Shown one piece after another: positions 42,658-52,389 of a DNA stretch of 64,000 nt. The position numbers and the translations under genes were made by a program. The stretch is from CAYGDP01 sp964348665. Lineage in GTDB: Bacteria; Verrucomicrobiota; Verrucomicrobiia; Palsa-1439; CAYGDP01. The notes under the pieces were generated by a model, which saw only the letters and a list, made by a program, of their open reading frames with translations, ran no database searches and was not told where the DNA came from. How positions within the stretch are numbered: the first letter of the stretch is position 1; each line of letters starts with the position of its first letter. The stretch is taken from contig CAYGDP010000017.1 in NCBI GenBank assembly GCA_964348665.1, positions 1 through 64,000 of the forward strand. Reading direction: 5' to 3'.

Positions 42658-45600
42658 ATGAAGAAATTATCTGTTGTGTCTCTTGTCTTGTGCTTGGCCG
42701 TTTTGTCACTGAACGCCCAGGAACCGAAACCGCTCCGGGCGCTGCTGATCACCGGCGGATGCTGTCACGATTACAATAAACAAAAAGATATCCTCAAAAA
42801 AGGGATCGAAGCCCGCGCTTTCATCGAAGTGGAGATCATCCACTCTTCCGATACCAGCACCAAACCGCCCCTGCCCATCTACGGCAATGCCGACTACGCC
42901 AAAGGCTACGATATTGTCATCCATGATGAATGTTCCGCCGATATCAACGACAAAACCGTTGCCGAGGGCGTGCTCAAGCCGCATCTCGACGGCGTGCCTG
43001 CCGTGAATCTGCATTGCGCCATGCACAGTTATCGCACCGACGGCTGGAACAAAGCGGCCGGTTCTCCCTGGATGGCGTTCACCGGCCTGAACACGACTGG
43101 CCACGGCCCGCAGAAACCCATCGAAATCACATTCACCGACGCAGATCATCCCATCACAAAAGGTCTCGCGACCTGGACGACGGGGAATGAAGAACTCTAT
43201 AATAATGTCCGCATCATCGAAGGCAGCCACGAACTCGCGCGCGGCAAGCAGGAAAACAATAACTTCGTCGTGGTTTGGACCAATGAATTCGGTCCAAAAA
43301 AAACCCGCGTCTTCTCCACCACGCTCGGCCATAACAACGCCACCGTCGCCGATGCGCGCTATCTCGATCTCGTCACGCGCGGATTGCTTTGGGCGACCGG
43401 CAAGCTCGACGATAAACGATATCATCAGCCCGCGCCTAAAAAAAAAGTGATGATCCCGCTCAATCTGGCGCTCAATAAAACAGCGTCAGCATCCGCGTCA
43501 CAGGGCGGACACGACCCGGCCCACGCCGTCGATGGCGACGATTCGAGCCGCTGGTGCAGTCCCGACGATAAACCGGGGCAATGGTGGCAGGTGGATTTGC
43601 AAAAGGCGGAAGAATTGACTGGCGCGAAAATTTATTGGGAATTGAGCGGTAAACGATACCGTTCCAAGGTGGAAGGGTCGACCGATGGCAAAACGTGGCA
43701 GATGCTCTCCGATCAATCGCAATCCAACTCGCGCGAGCAGGAGCAACAACTCCAGTTCAATGCCAAGGGAATTCGCTATGTTCGCATCACCGTTACCGGT
43801 CTCGACGCCGGCTCCTGGGGCAGTTTCTTCGAGGCAGAAATCCACGGCACACAGATGGTCGAATCCACCGGACCCGGCGCCTCGCTTTCCCCAAGCGATA
43901 AAACCCTGATGCGCGAGGTGAAAGCTCCGAAAATTTTTAACGCCACGCTCTTCGCCGCGCCACCCGAAGTCAATTATCCCGCCTGTCTCACGGTCACCCC
44001 AACCGGCGAGGTGTTTGTTGGTATTGACCAAAACGGCTCCCTGGGTCACGACCCAAAAAATAGAATGGAAATCGTCCGCTGTCTCGACACCGATGGCGAT
44101 GGGAAAGCGGACAAGTTCATCCCCTTCACCAAAATCGGCAGTCCGCGTGGTCTCGTTTATACCGGCGACAAACTCTTCGTGCTGCATCCGCCCAAGCTAA
44201 GCGTTTTCCCGATCAACTCCGATGGTTCGGCAGGCGAAGAAAAAGTTTTGATTAGCGGACTCGGTGGCGGCTACGACCATTCTCGCGGCGCCGACCACAC
44301 CACCAATGGCATCCAGATGGGAATTGATGGTTGGATTTACATTGCGGTTGGCGATTTTGGTTTTACCAAAGCCATCGCCGCCGACGGTAAAGAACTCCAG
44401 CTCTACGGCGGCGGCATCGCGCGCGTGCGCCCCGATGGCACCGAGTTCGAAATCGTCAGCCGCGGTCAGCGCAATATTTACGATGTCGCCATCAGCCCGC
44501 AGCTTGACCTGTTCACGCGCGACAACACCAACGACGGCGGCGGCTGGGACGTGCGCCTTAGTCATGTGATCATGACTGGAAATTACGGCTACCCGCGACT
44601 TTTCAAAAATTTCCCTGACGAAATCATCCAGCCTCTTGCCGATTACGGTGGCGGCTCCCCAACTGGCTCGATCTTTCTCGACGAACCCATGGTTCCCGAA
44701 CCGTTCGGTCGCGGGCTTTACACGGTCGAATGGGGCCGGAACGGTGTCATGCGGCACCCGCTCGAACCCAGTGGCGCCGGGTTCAAAGCAAAACAAGAAA
44801 CCTTTGTCGAACTGTCGCGCCCGACGGATATGGACGTGGACGGCGCCGGCAATCTCTATATCGCGAGCTGGAAAGACGGCGGGTTCAGCTTCAGCGGACC
44901 GAATGTAGGTTACGTGATCCGCTTGACTGCCACGGCGGGCAAACCACAGCCGTTTCCGGACTTGAAGAAAGCGACCGATGCTCAATTGCTCGCGCACCTC
45001 GCGTCGGCGAGTCATGTGCTTCGATTCCAAACCCAGCGCGAAATCCTACGGCGCGGCGACAAACCCGCGTTCGCTAGTGGACTCGAAGCGCTCGCGCTCG
45101 CTGCGAACCAACCGATCGGCGCCCGCGTTGCCTCGATGTTTACGCTTAAACAACTCCGCGGCGTTCGTTCCCACGACACCCTTGTCCGGCTCACGAAAGA
45201 TGCTGATCTCCGGGAATTCGCCCTCCGCGCGCTGGCTGACCGGATCAGCGAAGTCTCGACGGTGCCGACAAAACCCTTTGTGGACGCACTGGCCGACCCG
45301 AACCCGCGCGTGCGACTGCAAGCGGCAATCGGACTGGGACGGCTTGGAAAAACTGACGCCGCCGCGGCGTTATTGCCGCTGACGACGGATGCCGATCCGC
45401 TCGTGGCGCATGTCGCCATCCACTCGCTTGTTACCTTGCGCGCCAGTGATGTTTGTCTGCGCGCGTTGGACTCGGCGCAACCGATCACCGGCAGTCTGCG
45501 CGTGTTGCAATCGCTCCACGAACCACCCGTGGTGGATGGTCTGATCGCGCGGCTGGGAAAGACGAGCGACCCAACGCGTCGTCAGCAAATCCTGAAAACA

Positions 45601-46911
45601 CTGTGCCGTCTCTATTTTCGCGAGGCTGATTGGAAAGGCGACTGGTGGGGTACGCGTCCCGACACGACCGGTCCATTCTACAAACCTGTTGCGTGGGAGG
45701 AAACGCCAAAAATTGAGCAAGCACTCAAACAAACCCTCGCGTCGGCCAATGCCGATCTGTCGCGCTTCCTTCTGCTGGAAATGCAACGGCACCGCATTGA
45801 GTCGGACGAGACAACGCGCCAATTGATCGCACAAGCCGAGAAAGATCCTGCGTTCCGTTCGCAGGCGATCGAACTGCTCGCGAACCGTTCGACGATCCCC
45901 TCCGCTGCGATCCCCCTCTTGGAATCGGTCGCCTCGTCCGCAAAAGAAAACGTCGGACTGCGCGCGCGATCGTTCGACGCCTTGCAACGGGCTTCCCGCA
46001 TCGAATCTCTGGACGCCACCGTGCGCGTTCTTGTTGCGTTTGCCGCCGATACAAAACTGCCCGGGGAACTGTCGCGGGCGCGAGAGAATTTCCTCCGGGA
46101 CGGTCGTCACACGCAAAACACCAACTATTTCGCCACACTCTCCGAGAGCGACGAACCCGCCCGACTGGAAATCGCGTTCAACGTCCTGCTCCACACATCG
46201 CAGCAGAAACAAATCAAGAAACCGGCCAAGGACGCCATCGCGCGCGCCATCGAGCACGCCTGGACGAAACCCGACTCCACCGTGGCGCTCTTGCACAGCA
46301 TCGGCCAGACGCAAGTGAAAGAGTACGCGGACCAAGTGCGCACGCATCTTGCGGATGCAAGACCCAACGTCCAGCAAGCCGCGTCGTTTGCCGCGAAACA
46401 ACTGAAATTGGACGGCGCAGTCGCGTCGTCGAGCAAAGGCACGATTGCCAATCTGCCGTACGATCAAGCGGTCGCCGCCGCTTTGAAGGAAAAAGGTGAC
46501 ACGAAAACAGGCGAACAATTGTTTGCCAAACAAAACTGCCTGGCTTGTCACACGGTCAGCAAAACCGAGCCACCCAAGGGACCGTATCTGGGCGACATCG
46601 CCACGCGGTACAGCCGGGCGCAGTTGGCGGAGTCCATTCTCAAACCGAGCGCTATCATCTCGCAGGGATTCGAGCCGCAATGGTTTGAAATGAAAGACGG
46701 CAGCGAATACGACGGGTTTGCGGTGCGCGAAGGCGGCAACGAAATTGAAATCCGCAACGCCGCCGGTGTCGCGATGGTCCTGAAAACCGCCGACATCGCC
46801 AAACGCGGCAAACGCGCCGTGTCCACCATGCCCGAAGGCCTGGTCGCCACACTCGCCCCGCAGGAGTTAGCGTCCATGCTCGCGTATCTGGAATCGCTGA
46901 ACAAGAAATGA
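42658..46911 (+). CDS. ThuA / F5-8C / membrane-bound dehydrogenase / heme-binding fusion protein, secreted
   Basis: 1417 residues. Signal peptide (1-20), ThuA domain (about 25-255, ITGGCCHDYNKQ and the MHSYR region), discoidin-like F5/8C carbohydrate-binding domain (about 270-400). A six-bladed-propeller dehydrogenase follows (about 425-760), then a HEAT-like helical region (about 770-1260). A C-terminal heme-binding domain has CLACH at 1294-1298. This is a modular PVC glycan oxidase-type protein and a partial paralogue of the 1039-aa protein at 12060-15179. It heads a rightward secreted-enzyme cluster. No clear ribosome binding site. Confidence 0.88.
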   Translation: MKKLSVVSLVLCLAVLSLNAQEPKPLRALLITGGCCHDYNKQKDILKKGIEARAFIEVEIIHSSDTSTKPPLPIYGNADYAKGYDIVIHDECSADINDKTVAEGVLKPHLDGVPAVNLHCAMHSYRTDGWNKAAGSPWMAFTGLNTTGHGPQKPIEITFTDADHPITKGLATWTTGNEELYNNVRIIEGSHELARGKQENNNFVVVWTNEFGPKKTRVFSTTLGHNNATVADARYLDLVTRGLLWATGKLDDKRYHQPAPKKKVMIPLNLALNKTASASASQGGHDPAHAVDGDDSSRWCSPDDKPGQWWQVDLQKAEELTGAKIYWELSGKRYRSKVEGSTDGKTWQMLSDQSQSNSREQEQQLQFNAKGIRYVRITVTGLDAGSWGSFFEAEIHGTQMVESTGPGASLSPSDKTLMREVKAPKIFNATLFAAPPEVNYPACLTVTPTGEVFVGIDQNGSLGHDPKNRMEIVRCLDTDGDGKADKFIPFTKIGSPRGLVYTGDKLFVLHPPKLSVFPINSDGSAGEEKVLISGLGGGYDHSRGADHTTNGIQMGIDGWIYIAVGDFGFTKAIAADGKELQLYGGGIARVRPDGTEFEIVSRGQRNIYDVAISPQLDLFTRDNTNDGGGWDVRLSHVIMTGNYGYPRLFKNFPDEIIQPLADYGGGSPTGSIFLDEPMVPEPFGRGLYTVEWGRNGVMRHPLEPSGAGFKAKQETFVELSRPTDMDVDGAGNLYIASWKDGGFSFSGPNVGYVIRLTATAGKPQPFPDLKKATDAQLLAHLASASHVLRFQTQREILRRGDKPAFASGLEALALAANQPIGARVASMFTLKQLRGVRSHDTLVRLTKDADLREFALRALADRISEVSTVPTKPFVDALADPNPRVRLQAAIGLGRLGKTDAAAALLPLTTDADPLVAHVAIHSLVTLRASDVCLRALDSAQPITGSLRVLQSLHEPPVVDGLIARLGKTSDPTRRQQILKTLCRLYFREADWKGDWWGTRPDTTGPFYKPVAWEETPKIEQALKQTLASANADLSRFLLLEMQRHRIESDETTRQLIAQAEKDPAFRSQAIELLANRSTIPSAAIPLLESVASSAKENVGLRARSFDALQRASRIESLDATVRVLVAFAADTKLPGELSRARENFLRDGRHTQNTNYFATLSESDEPARLEIAFNVLLHTSQQKQIKKPAKDAIARAIEHAWTKPDSTVALLHSIGQTQVKEYADQVRTHLADARPNVQQAASFAAKQLKLDGAVASSSKGTIANLPYDQAVAAALKEKGDTKTGEQLFAKQNCLACHTVSKTEPPKGPYLGDIATRYSRAQLAESILKPSAIISQGFEPQWFEMKDGSEYDGFAVREGGNEIEIRNAAGVAMVLKTADIAKRGKRAVSTMPEGLVATLAPQELASMLAYLESLNKK

Positions 46912-46933
46912 GATCACACAAAAGATAACCACG

Positions 46934-47512
46934 ATGAATTCAATAAAGGTCTCGCGTTTTGTTGCTCTGTCATTGGCCTTCGTTACAATGCTTGTCGCAC
47001 GAGCCGATGATTTCAAGGCTGAACCCGATTATGTCAGCCTGTTTAATGGAAAAGACCTAACGGGTTGGGGATATAAAACCGGCGACCCTTTTGATGGCAA
47101 GACCGAAAGCCCCGATGGACGGTACACGGCCAAGGACGGCAACCTCGTCGTGAATCCGCGCGAACCGCGCCTCGTGCAGACGATCTGGACCACGCAAAAG
47201 TTCCCGAAGAACTTCCATCTCAAGCTCGAATTTCGCGCCGCGGTGAACGCCGACAGCGGCATCTTCATTCGCGGTCCCCAGCTTCAGTGCCGCGATTATC
47301 CCGTCGCTGGCCCGTATAAAGACCTCAAGAAATACAAACCGCAGGACTGGAACGAGATTGATGTCACGGTCAAAGATGGTGTCGCCCGTTGTCTCTGCAA
47401 TGGCGAAGTGTTGGAAGAAGCGCTTAAGCTCCCCGTCACCGGCCCCATCGGTCTCGAAGGCGACCGCGGCCAAATGGAATACCGCCGGATCCGACTCAAG
47501 GAAATGGAGTGA
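46934..47512 (+). CDS. DUF1080 / 3-keto-disaccharide hydrolase family protein, secreted
   Basis: 192 residues with a signal peptide (about 1-24, ending ARAD). Domain motifs are YVSLFNGKDLTGWGYK, DSGIFIRGPQLQCRDYP and GPIGLEGDRGQMEYRRIRL. It is shorter than the copy at 16244-16966. Located 22 nt after the large dehydrogenase fusion gene, it is likely co-transcribed. A dehydrogenase-DUF1080 pair fits an oxidise-then-cleave route for glycosides (inference). Confidence 0.9.
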   Translation: MNSIKVSRFVALSLAFVTMLVARADDFKAEPDYVSLFNGKDLTGWGYKTGDPFDGKTESPDGRYTAKDGNLVVNPREPRLVQTIWTTQKFPKNFHLKLEFRAAVNADSGIFIRGPQLQCRDYPVAGPYKDLKKYKPQDWNEIDVTVKDGVARCLCNGEVLEEALKLPVTGPIGLEGDRGQMEYRRIRLKEME

Positions 47513-47662
47513 AGGGAGCAACAGGAGGAGAGACCTTCAGCTGAATATGTGATTTGGTGCTGATCGGAAAGCCATACGTCGTGCACTCACTCTCGACAAG
47601 ATAATCTGGACGAAACAGCAGCAAAGATTTAGTCTCACGCAAGTCGTTCCGGGAGAAATCTG

Positions 47663-49231
47663 ATGAAAAAATTAAAGCATTGCTTTCTGATTCGGCCGGC
47701 ATCGCTCCTTACATTCGTGCTGTTCTTCCTGTCCGCACAGGCCGAGGTCATTTTGCCCAAGGTCTTGCGCAGTCGAATGGTTTTGCAGCGGGACGTGCCT
47801 GTTCCGCTCTGGGGCACGGCCGAGCCGAATGAAAAAATCACCGTCAAGTTCGGCGATAAAACGCTCAACACACAAGCCGCTGCCGATGGCGCCTGGAGCG
47901 TAAAACTGCCGGCGACACCCGCGGGCGGGCCGCACGAGATCGCGATTACCGATAGCCACGGCACGATAACCACACTCTCGGAAGTGTTGTTTGGCGAGGT
48001 GTGGGTTTGTTCGGGGCAGTCGAATATGCAGATGAACGTTGGCGGCTCGGATGGAGCAAAGGAGGCGATTGCCGCCGCAGATCATCCGCAGATTCGGTTG
48101 TTCACCATCCCGAATCACACTGCCGATACGCCGCAAAACGATACGCCCGGCAAATGGGAGATTTGTTCGCCCAAAACAGTGCCGGGATTCAGCGCAGCAG
48201 GATATTTTTTTGGAGTAGAGCTTCACAAGTCGCTCGGCGTGCCGATTGGGTTGATCAATACCTCATGGGGAGGCACGCCCGCGGAGTCGTGGGCGACCCG
48301 GGAATCGCTCGAAGCCAATCCGTCTCTTCAATCCATCGCCAAGCGTTGGGACGATGTCATTGCCAATTACAACCCTGAAAAAGCCAAGCAGATTCATAAT
48401 GAAGCGATTGAAAAGTGGAAAATAGACGCTGAAAAAGCAAAAGCTGACGGCAAACCCGCGCCCAAACGGCCGAATCCACCCGATAATCCCCACAAAAATC
48501 CCTGGCGCGCCGCTACGCTGTACAACGCGATGATTTCGCCTCTCGTCCGGATGCCGGTCGCGGGCGCGATTTGGTATCAGGGCGAGTCCAACGTCGGCCG
48601 CGCCGCCCAATATCGTGTCCTCTTTCCGGCCATGATCCAGAGCTGGCGCGACAACTGGCACCAGCCCAAGATGCCATTTTATTTTGTTCAGATCGCGCCG
48701 TATCGGTATCGCGCCGACAACGGCCTGGCGTGCGCCGAGCTTTGGGACGCGCAATTCCACACATTGAAAACTGTTCCCAACACAGGCATGGCGGTGATTA
48801 GCGACGTGGGCAATGTGGCCGACATTCATCCGCGCAATAAAATCGAGGTGGGACGCCGTCTCGCGCTCTGGGCATTGGCCAAAACCTACGGGAAAAACAT
48901 CGTCTATTCCGGCCCGATCTATCAGGACATAAAGGTGGAGGGCAACAAAATCCGCGTCAGTTTCGATTCCGTTGGCGGCGGACTTGCTGCGCGCGATGGC
49001 AAACCACTCATGCACTTTGCCATTGCGGGCGACGACCAGAAATTCGAAGCTGCGGTCGCTACCATTGACGGTAAGACCATCGTGGTGCAGTCCGACAAAA
49101 TCGCCAAGCCGGTTGCGGTGAGGTTCGCATGGCACGAGGAAGCCGAGCCGAATCTGATGAACAAGGAAGGATTGCCCGCCTCGCCGTTTCGATCCGACGA
49201 CTGGAAACTGATCACAGCCGGCCGAAACTGA
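47663..49231 (+). CDS. sialate O-acetylesterase family protein, secreted
   Basis: 522 residues with a signal peptide (about 1-27). An SGNH hydrolase: the nucleophile Ser120 lies in CSGQSNMQMNVGG, block III is in WYQGESNVG, and the catalytic Asp-His pair is in ADIHPRNK near residue 392. GTPAESWATRESL is typical of the family. It should remove acetyl groups from sialic acids or other acetylated glycans outside the cytoplasm. GGGAG lies 9 nt before the ATG. Confidence 0.93.
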   Translation: MKKLKHCFLIRPASLLTFVLFFLSAQAEVILPKVLRSRMVLQRDVPVPLWGTAEPNEKITVKFGDKTLNTQAAADGAWSVKLPATPAGGPHEIAITDSHGTITTLSEVLFGEVWVCSGQSNMQMNVGGSDGAKEAIAAADHPQIRLFTIPNHTADTPQNDTPGKWEICSPKTVPGFSAAGYFFGVELHKSLGVPIGLINTSWGGTPAESWATRESLEANPSLQSIAKRWDDVIANYNPEKAKQIHNEAIEKWKIDAEKAKADGKPAPKRPNPPDNPHKNPWRAATLYNAMISPLVRMPVAGAIWYQGESNVGRAAQYRVLFPAMIQSWRDNWHQPKMPFYFVQIAPYRYRADNGLACAELWDAQFHTLKTVPNTGMAVISDVGNVADIHPRNKIEVGRRLALWALAKTYGKNIVYSGPIYQDIKVEGNKIRVSFDSVGGGLAARDGKPLMHFAIAGDDQKFEAAVATIDGKTIVVQSDKIAKPVAVRFAWHEEAEPNLMNKEGLPASPFRSDDWKLITAGRN

Positions 49232-49269
49232 CTGGCACGGGTGCGATCATTTTTTCCAAAGGAAGAACA

Positions 49270-50553
49270 TTGAAATCAATTAGCGCCGTCATTGTATTGT
49301 TCTTCACCACCGCGCTGATCATTTGCGCTGAACAACCCGCCGCGAACAAACCTCCGACCCGCGCAGCCGCGACGGTGGAGACCTCGTCGCTCCAGGGAAA
49401 AATCTTGTGTGGGTACCAAGGATGGTTTCGTTGTCCCGGAGACCCATCCAATCTCGGCTGGATCCACTGGAGCCGGGATTCCAAAAAAATTTCGCCCGGA
49501 ACATTGACCTTTGAAATGTGGCCGGATTTGCGGGAGTTCACAGAGGCGGAACGATTTCCCGCGCCGGGTTTCACCCACGCCGACGGCAGCGCGGCGAGTC
49601 TATTCAGCTCCGACAACGCCGCGACCGTGCAGCGGCATTTCGAATGGATGCGGGATCATGGAATTGACGGCGTCTGGCTGCAACAGTTTGTCGTTGACCT
49701 GCCCGGAGGACCGGCGCAGAAGCGATACGAATCCCGCCTGCGCGTGCTGCAACATGTCCGCGCCGCGGCGCAGAAAACGGGTCGGGCTTGGGCGCTTTGC
49801 TATGACATTTCGGGAATGCCAGCCCAGACTCTTTTTGAGGTGTTGACGGCGGATTGGAAAAAAATGGTGGACGAAAAAATCGCAGGAGACTCGCGCTACC
49901 TTCAACAGAACGGGCGACCTGTCGTTCAGATTTGGGGATTTTATCGAAATGAACCCAACAACGCAATGACGGCGGACTTGGGAAACCGGCTCATCGAGTT
50001 TTTCAATTCTCCGGGTCGGTATTCAGCGTTTCTAGTGGGAGGTGGAGATTGGAATTGGAGAAAAAATCCTGACCCGACGTGGCAAGCAATGTTGCAGCGA
50101 CTACCCGGCTATGTCCCGTGGAATGTCGGCAATTATTCGCAGAACACTGCGGGTCTCAAACGCGCCTCGACGAACACGTGGGTGGAAGACAAACGCGAAT
50201 GCAACCGGCGTGGACAGCTTTGGATACCAACCGTGTACCCGGGGTTCAGTTGGGACAATCTCAAGCGCCAAAAACCGGGCAGCAGTCTGATCCCGCGCCG
50301 GGGCGGGCAGTTTCTTTGGGAACAATTTCATGAGCTTGCCAAACTGCGGGCCGACTCGGTTTCGGTGGCGATGTTCGACGAAGTGGACGAAGGCACAGCG
50401 ATTTTCAAGGTAACCAGTTCACCGCCAACCCAGGCATATTTTGTCGGGTATGAAGATTTGCCGAGCAACTGGTATTTGCGATTGGTAGGGGAAGGCGCCA
50501 AAATGCTGCGTGGCGAACGCCCCATCACCGCTGAAATTCCGATTCAACCGTGA
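49270..50553 (+). CDS. glycoside hydrolase family 71/99-like protein, secreted
   Basis: 427 residues, start TTG at 49270 with AAGGAAG upstream. This choice gives a proper signal peptide (LKSISAVIVLFFTTALIICA), whereas the longer ATG frame overlaps the esterase gene. The TIM-barrel sequence (CGYQGWFRCPGDP, then MRDHGIDGVWLQQFV, ALCYDISGM, VQIWGFYRN) resembles GH99-like endo-mannosidase folds. Probably acts on an extracellular glycan with the preceding esterase and dehydrogenase; substrate not known. Confidence 0.85.
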   Translation: MKSISAVIVLFFTTALIICAEQPAANKPPTRAAATVETSSLQGKILCGYQGWFRCPGDPSNLGWIHWSRDSKKISPGTLTFEMWPDLREFTEAERFPAPGFTHADGSAASLFSSDNAATVQRHFEWMRDHGIDGVWLQQFVVDLPGGPAQKRYESRLRVLQHVRAAAQKTGRAWALCYDISGMPAQTLFEVLTADWKKMVDEKIAGDSRYLQQNGRPVVQIWGFYRNEPNNAMTADLGNRLIEFFNSPGRYSAFLVGGGDWNWRKNPDPTWQAMLQRLPGYVPWNVGNYSQNTAGLKRASTNTWVEDKRECNRRGQLWIPTVYPGFSWDNLKRQKPGSSLIPRRGGQFLWEQFHELAKLRADSVSVAMFDEVDEGTAIFKVTSSPPTQAYFVGYEDLPSNWYLRLVGEGAKMLRGERPITAEIPIQP

Positions 50554-50595
50554 TGATTTAAGCCGACAAATCTGAAAACACTGAACCGGTTGGCT

Positions 50596-52389
50596 TTAAT
50601 TCTTTTTCTGGCGGAATTGGGCGAGCAGGTCGGCGCTCATTTGCGGGGATATGCCAAGCCGCAGATTTTTTTCGCACTGGGCAATCCCCTCCTCCACCCG
50701 GTTCATTTTGAAGTAGAGCAACGCGAGGTTGGTATTGGTTTGGATATCGTTCGGAGAGCGACGCACGATCTCCAGCGCGAGCGTGAGAGCGTCTTCGAGA
50801 CGATTGGCGGTGGCATACGCCGGCACTAGCTCGACCACCACCGCGAGGAGATTCGGATCGAGCCGGCGTGCCGTTTCGAGAGCGTCGATGGCTGCGGCAG
50901 CGTCACCTCGTTGCTGCGCGGATTTGCCCCGACGAACGTAACTATCGGGACTGTTGAACGCATCGGGATACGCAACAAACCGCCCGTCTCTGCGGCAGTC
51001 GAAAATCGCATAATTGGCGAAGGTCGCATCGGGCGGCTTGCCAAATCGCGCCTCGGCAAACTGCGCGAAGGATGCCGCATACCGCTGATAATCGTCCACG
51101 AAAACAACGTACCGCACCCGGTTTTTCGGATCGCGAAGCAATTCGAAGTGATCCCATACATCCAGCACCCGGCTATGAGACCGAAGCCGAAGATACACGG
51201 GGTCGGTAAAGGTAAACATAGCAATCAACACCGTGTCATCGCGCGTCACATGGCGCAGCAGCCAGTTTGACGCCGCCCGCGACGGCCAGCCGGCGGGACG
51301 GTCGAGGACGGCCGTGGAACGGTCGCCAGCCGATTGCGCGACTGTTTTTTGTGGAAACGTTGGCAGCAATACCGCATGCGCCAGGAACATGCCGCCGGCC
51401 AAACCGGCGACCATTATCTTGGCTTTCGGCAACGAATCCAGCGCGATGGCAGCAAAGAAGAATAGAGTGGGAATCAGCCACAATAATTCCTTGGAATTCA
51501 CACGCAAAATTGGGGCAACGATCAATAGCAGCAACGGCAATAGGAACACGAGCCACCGGCGTTGTCGCCGCGCCGCCACGACGACTCCCACAAACGCAGC
51601 CAGCAACGCAAAGTGATAAAAACGCCCACACAACTCAAGGAAGTTCAAAACGCGCTGTCTCTGAAACGCCATGTCTGAAACCGCCACTGGCTCTTCGAAC
51701 ATTGCGACCGGATTCCCCCGCAGTTTAATGGCGATGAACATTGCTACAATTGGGAGGAGAGAGCCAACAATGGCGAAGATATAATTACGACGCTGTCGGC
51801 CGCGGAAAAAAACAATTCCCATCACGAACAGTAACGCCCAAAAATAGAGCGCCGTGGCTTTAGTGAGGATCGAGAGCGCCAGAAAACAGGCGAAACCGAT
51901 AAACTGATTTCTACAATCTTCGCCTGTTGCCCAGGCGAACCGTTCCAGCGCGCATAACAAAAAAAAGAGGGCAATCGAATCCGGGATCCCTTGCGCGGAA
52001 AAATGGACGTGCAACGGCGACACGGCCAGCAACAACGCGGCAATCCACCCGGACGAGTCGCTTCCTGTCATCCGCCGCACAAACAGCGCCAGAGGAAAAA
52101 TCGATGCTGCCCCGAACAACGCCGGTAGAATTCGCAGGGCGAGTTCGTTCGCGCCGATGAGGGCGACGGGCGCCGTGGCGAGAACCGGGAAAAGCGCGTC
52201 TGGCCGCGGAAACGAATTCCGCCATTGCTGAAACAGGAGGTTTTTTTGCAGGGAATAGAGCAACCAATGGCCTTCGTCCTGGTTCAGGACGTAGCCGGTC
52301 AAATGAAAGGCACGAAGGCCGAGCGCCAGCGCGAAGAGCGCAAGCCAACACCACGCGCGTCGGTCGCGCAGGCGCTCGGACAGGTTCAT
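50596..52389 (-). CDS. ArnT/PMT-like glycosyltransferase (GT39 type) with TPR tail
   Basis: 597 residues from ATG 52389, which overlaps the RNase G stop (ATGA). About 10-12 membrane segments fill residues 12-370. The acidic motif LNQDEGHW in the first periplasmic loop matches the catalytic region of polyprenyl-phosphate-sugar transferases. The C-terminal 120 residues form TPR-like repeats. It should move a sugar from a lipid carrier to a protein or lipid outside the membrane. Confidence 0.87.
   Translation of the reverse strand: MNLSERLRDRRAWCWLALFALALGLRAFHLTGYVLNQDEGHWLLYSLQKNLLFQQWRNSFPRPDALFPVLATAPVALIGANELALRILPALFGAASIFPLALFVRRMTGSDSSGWIAALLLAVSPLHVHFSAQGIPDSIALFFLLCALERFAWATGEDCRNQFIGFACFLALSILTKATALYFWALLFVMGIVFFRGRQRRNYIFAIVGSLLPIVAMFIAIKLRGNPVAMFEEPVAVSDMAFQRQRVLNFLELCGRFYHFALLAAFVGVVVAARRQRRWLVFLLPLLLLIVAPILRVNSKELLWLIPTLFFFAAIALDSLPKAKIMVAGLAGGMFLAHAVLLPTFPQKTVAQSAGDRSTAVLDRPAGWPSRAASNWLLRHVTRDDTVLIAMFTFTDPVYLRLRSHSRVLDVWDHFELLRDPKNRVRYVVFVDDYQRYAASFAQFAEARFGKPPDATFANYAIFDCRRDGRFVAYPDAFNSPDSYVRRGKSAQQRGDAAAAIDALETARRLDPNLLAVVVELVPAYATANRLEDALTLALEIVRRSPNDIQTNTNLALLYFKMNRVEEGIAQCEKNLRLGISPQMSADLLAQFRQKKN

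Noticed and set aside
45370..46680. Long open frame (436 codons) on the minus strand
   Set aside because: It lies entirely opposite the well-supported dehydrogenase fusion gene and has Arg-rich composition typical of an antisense shadow.
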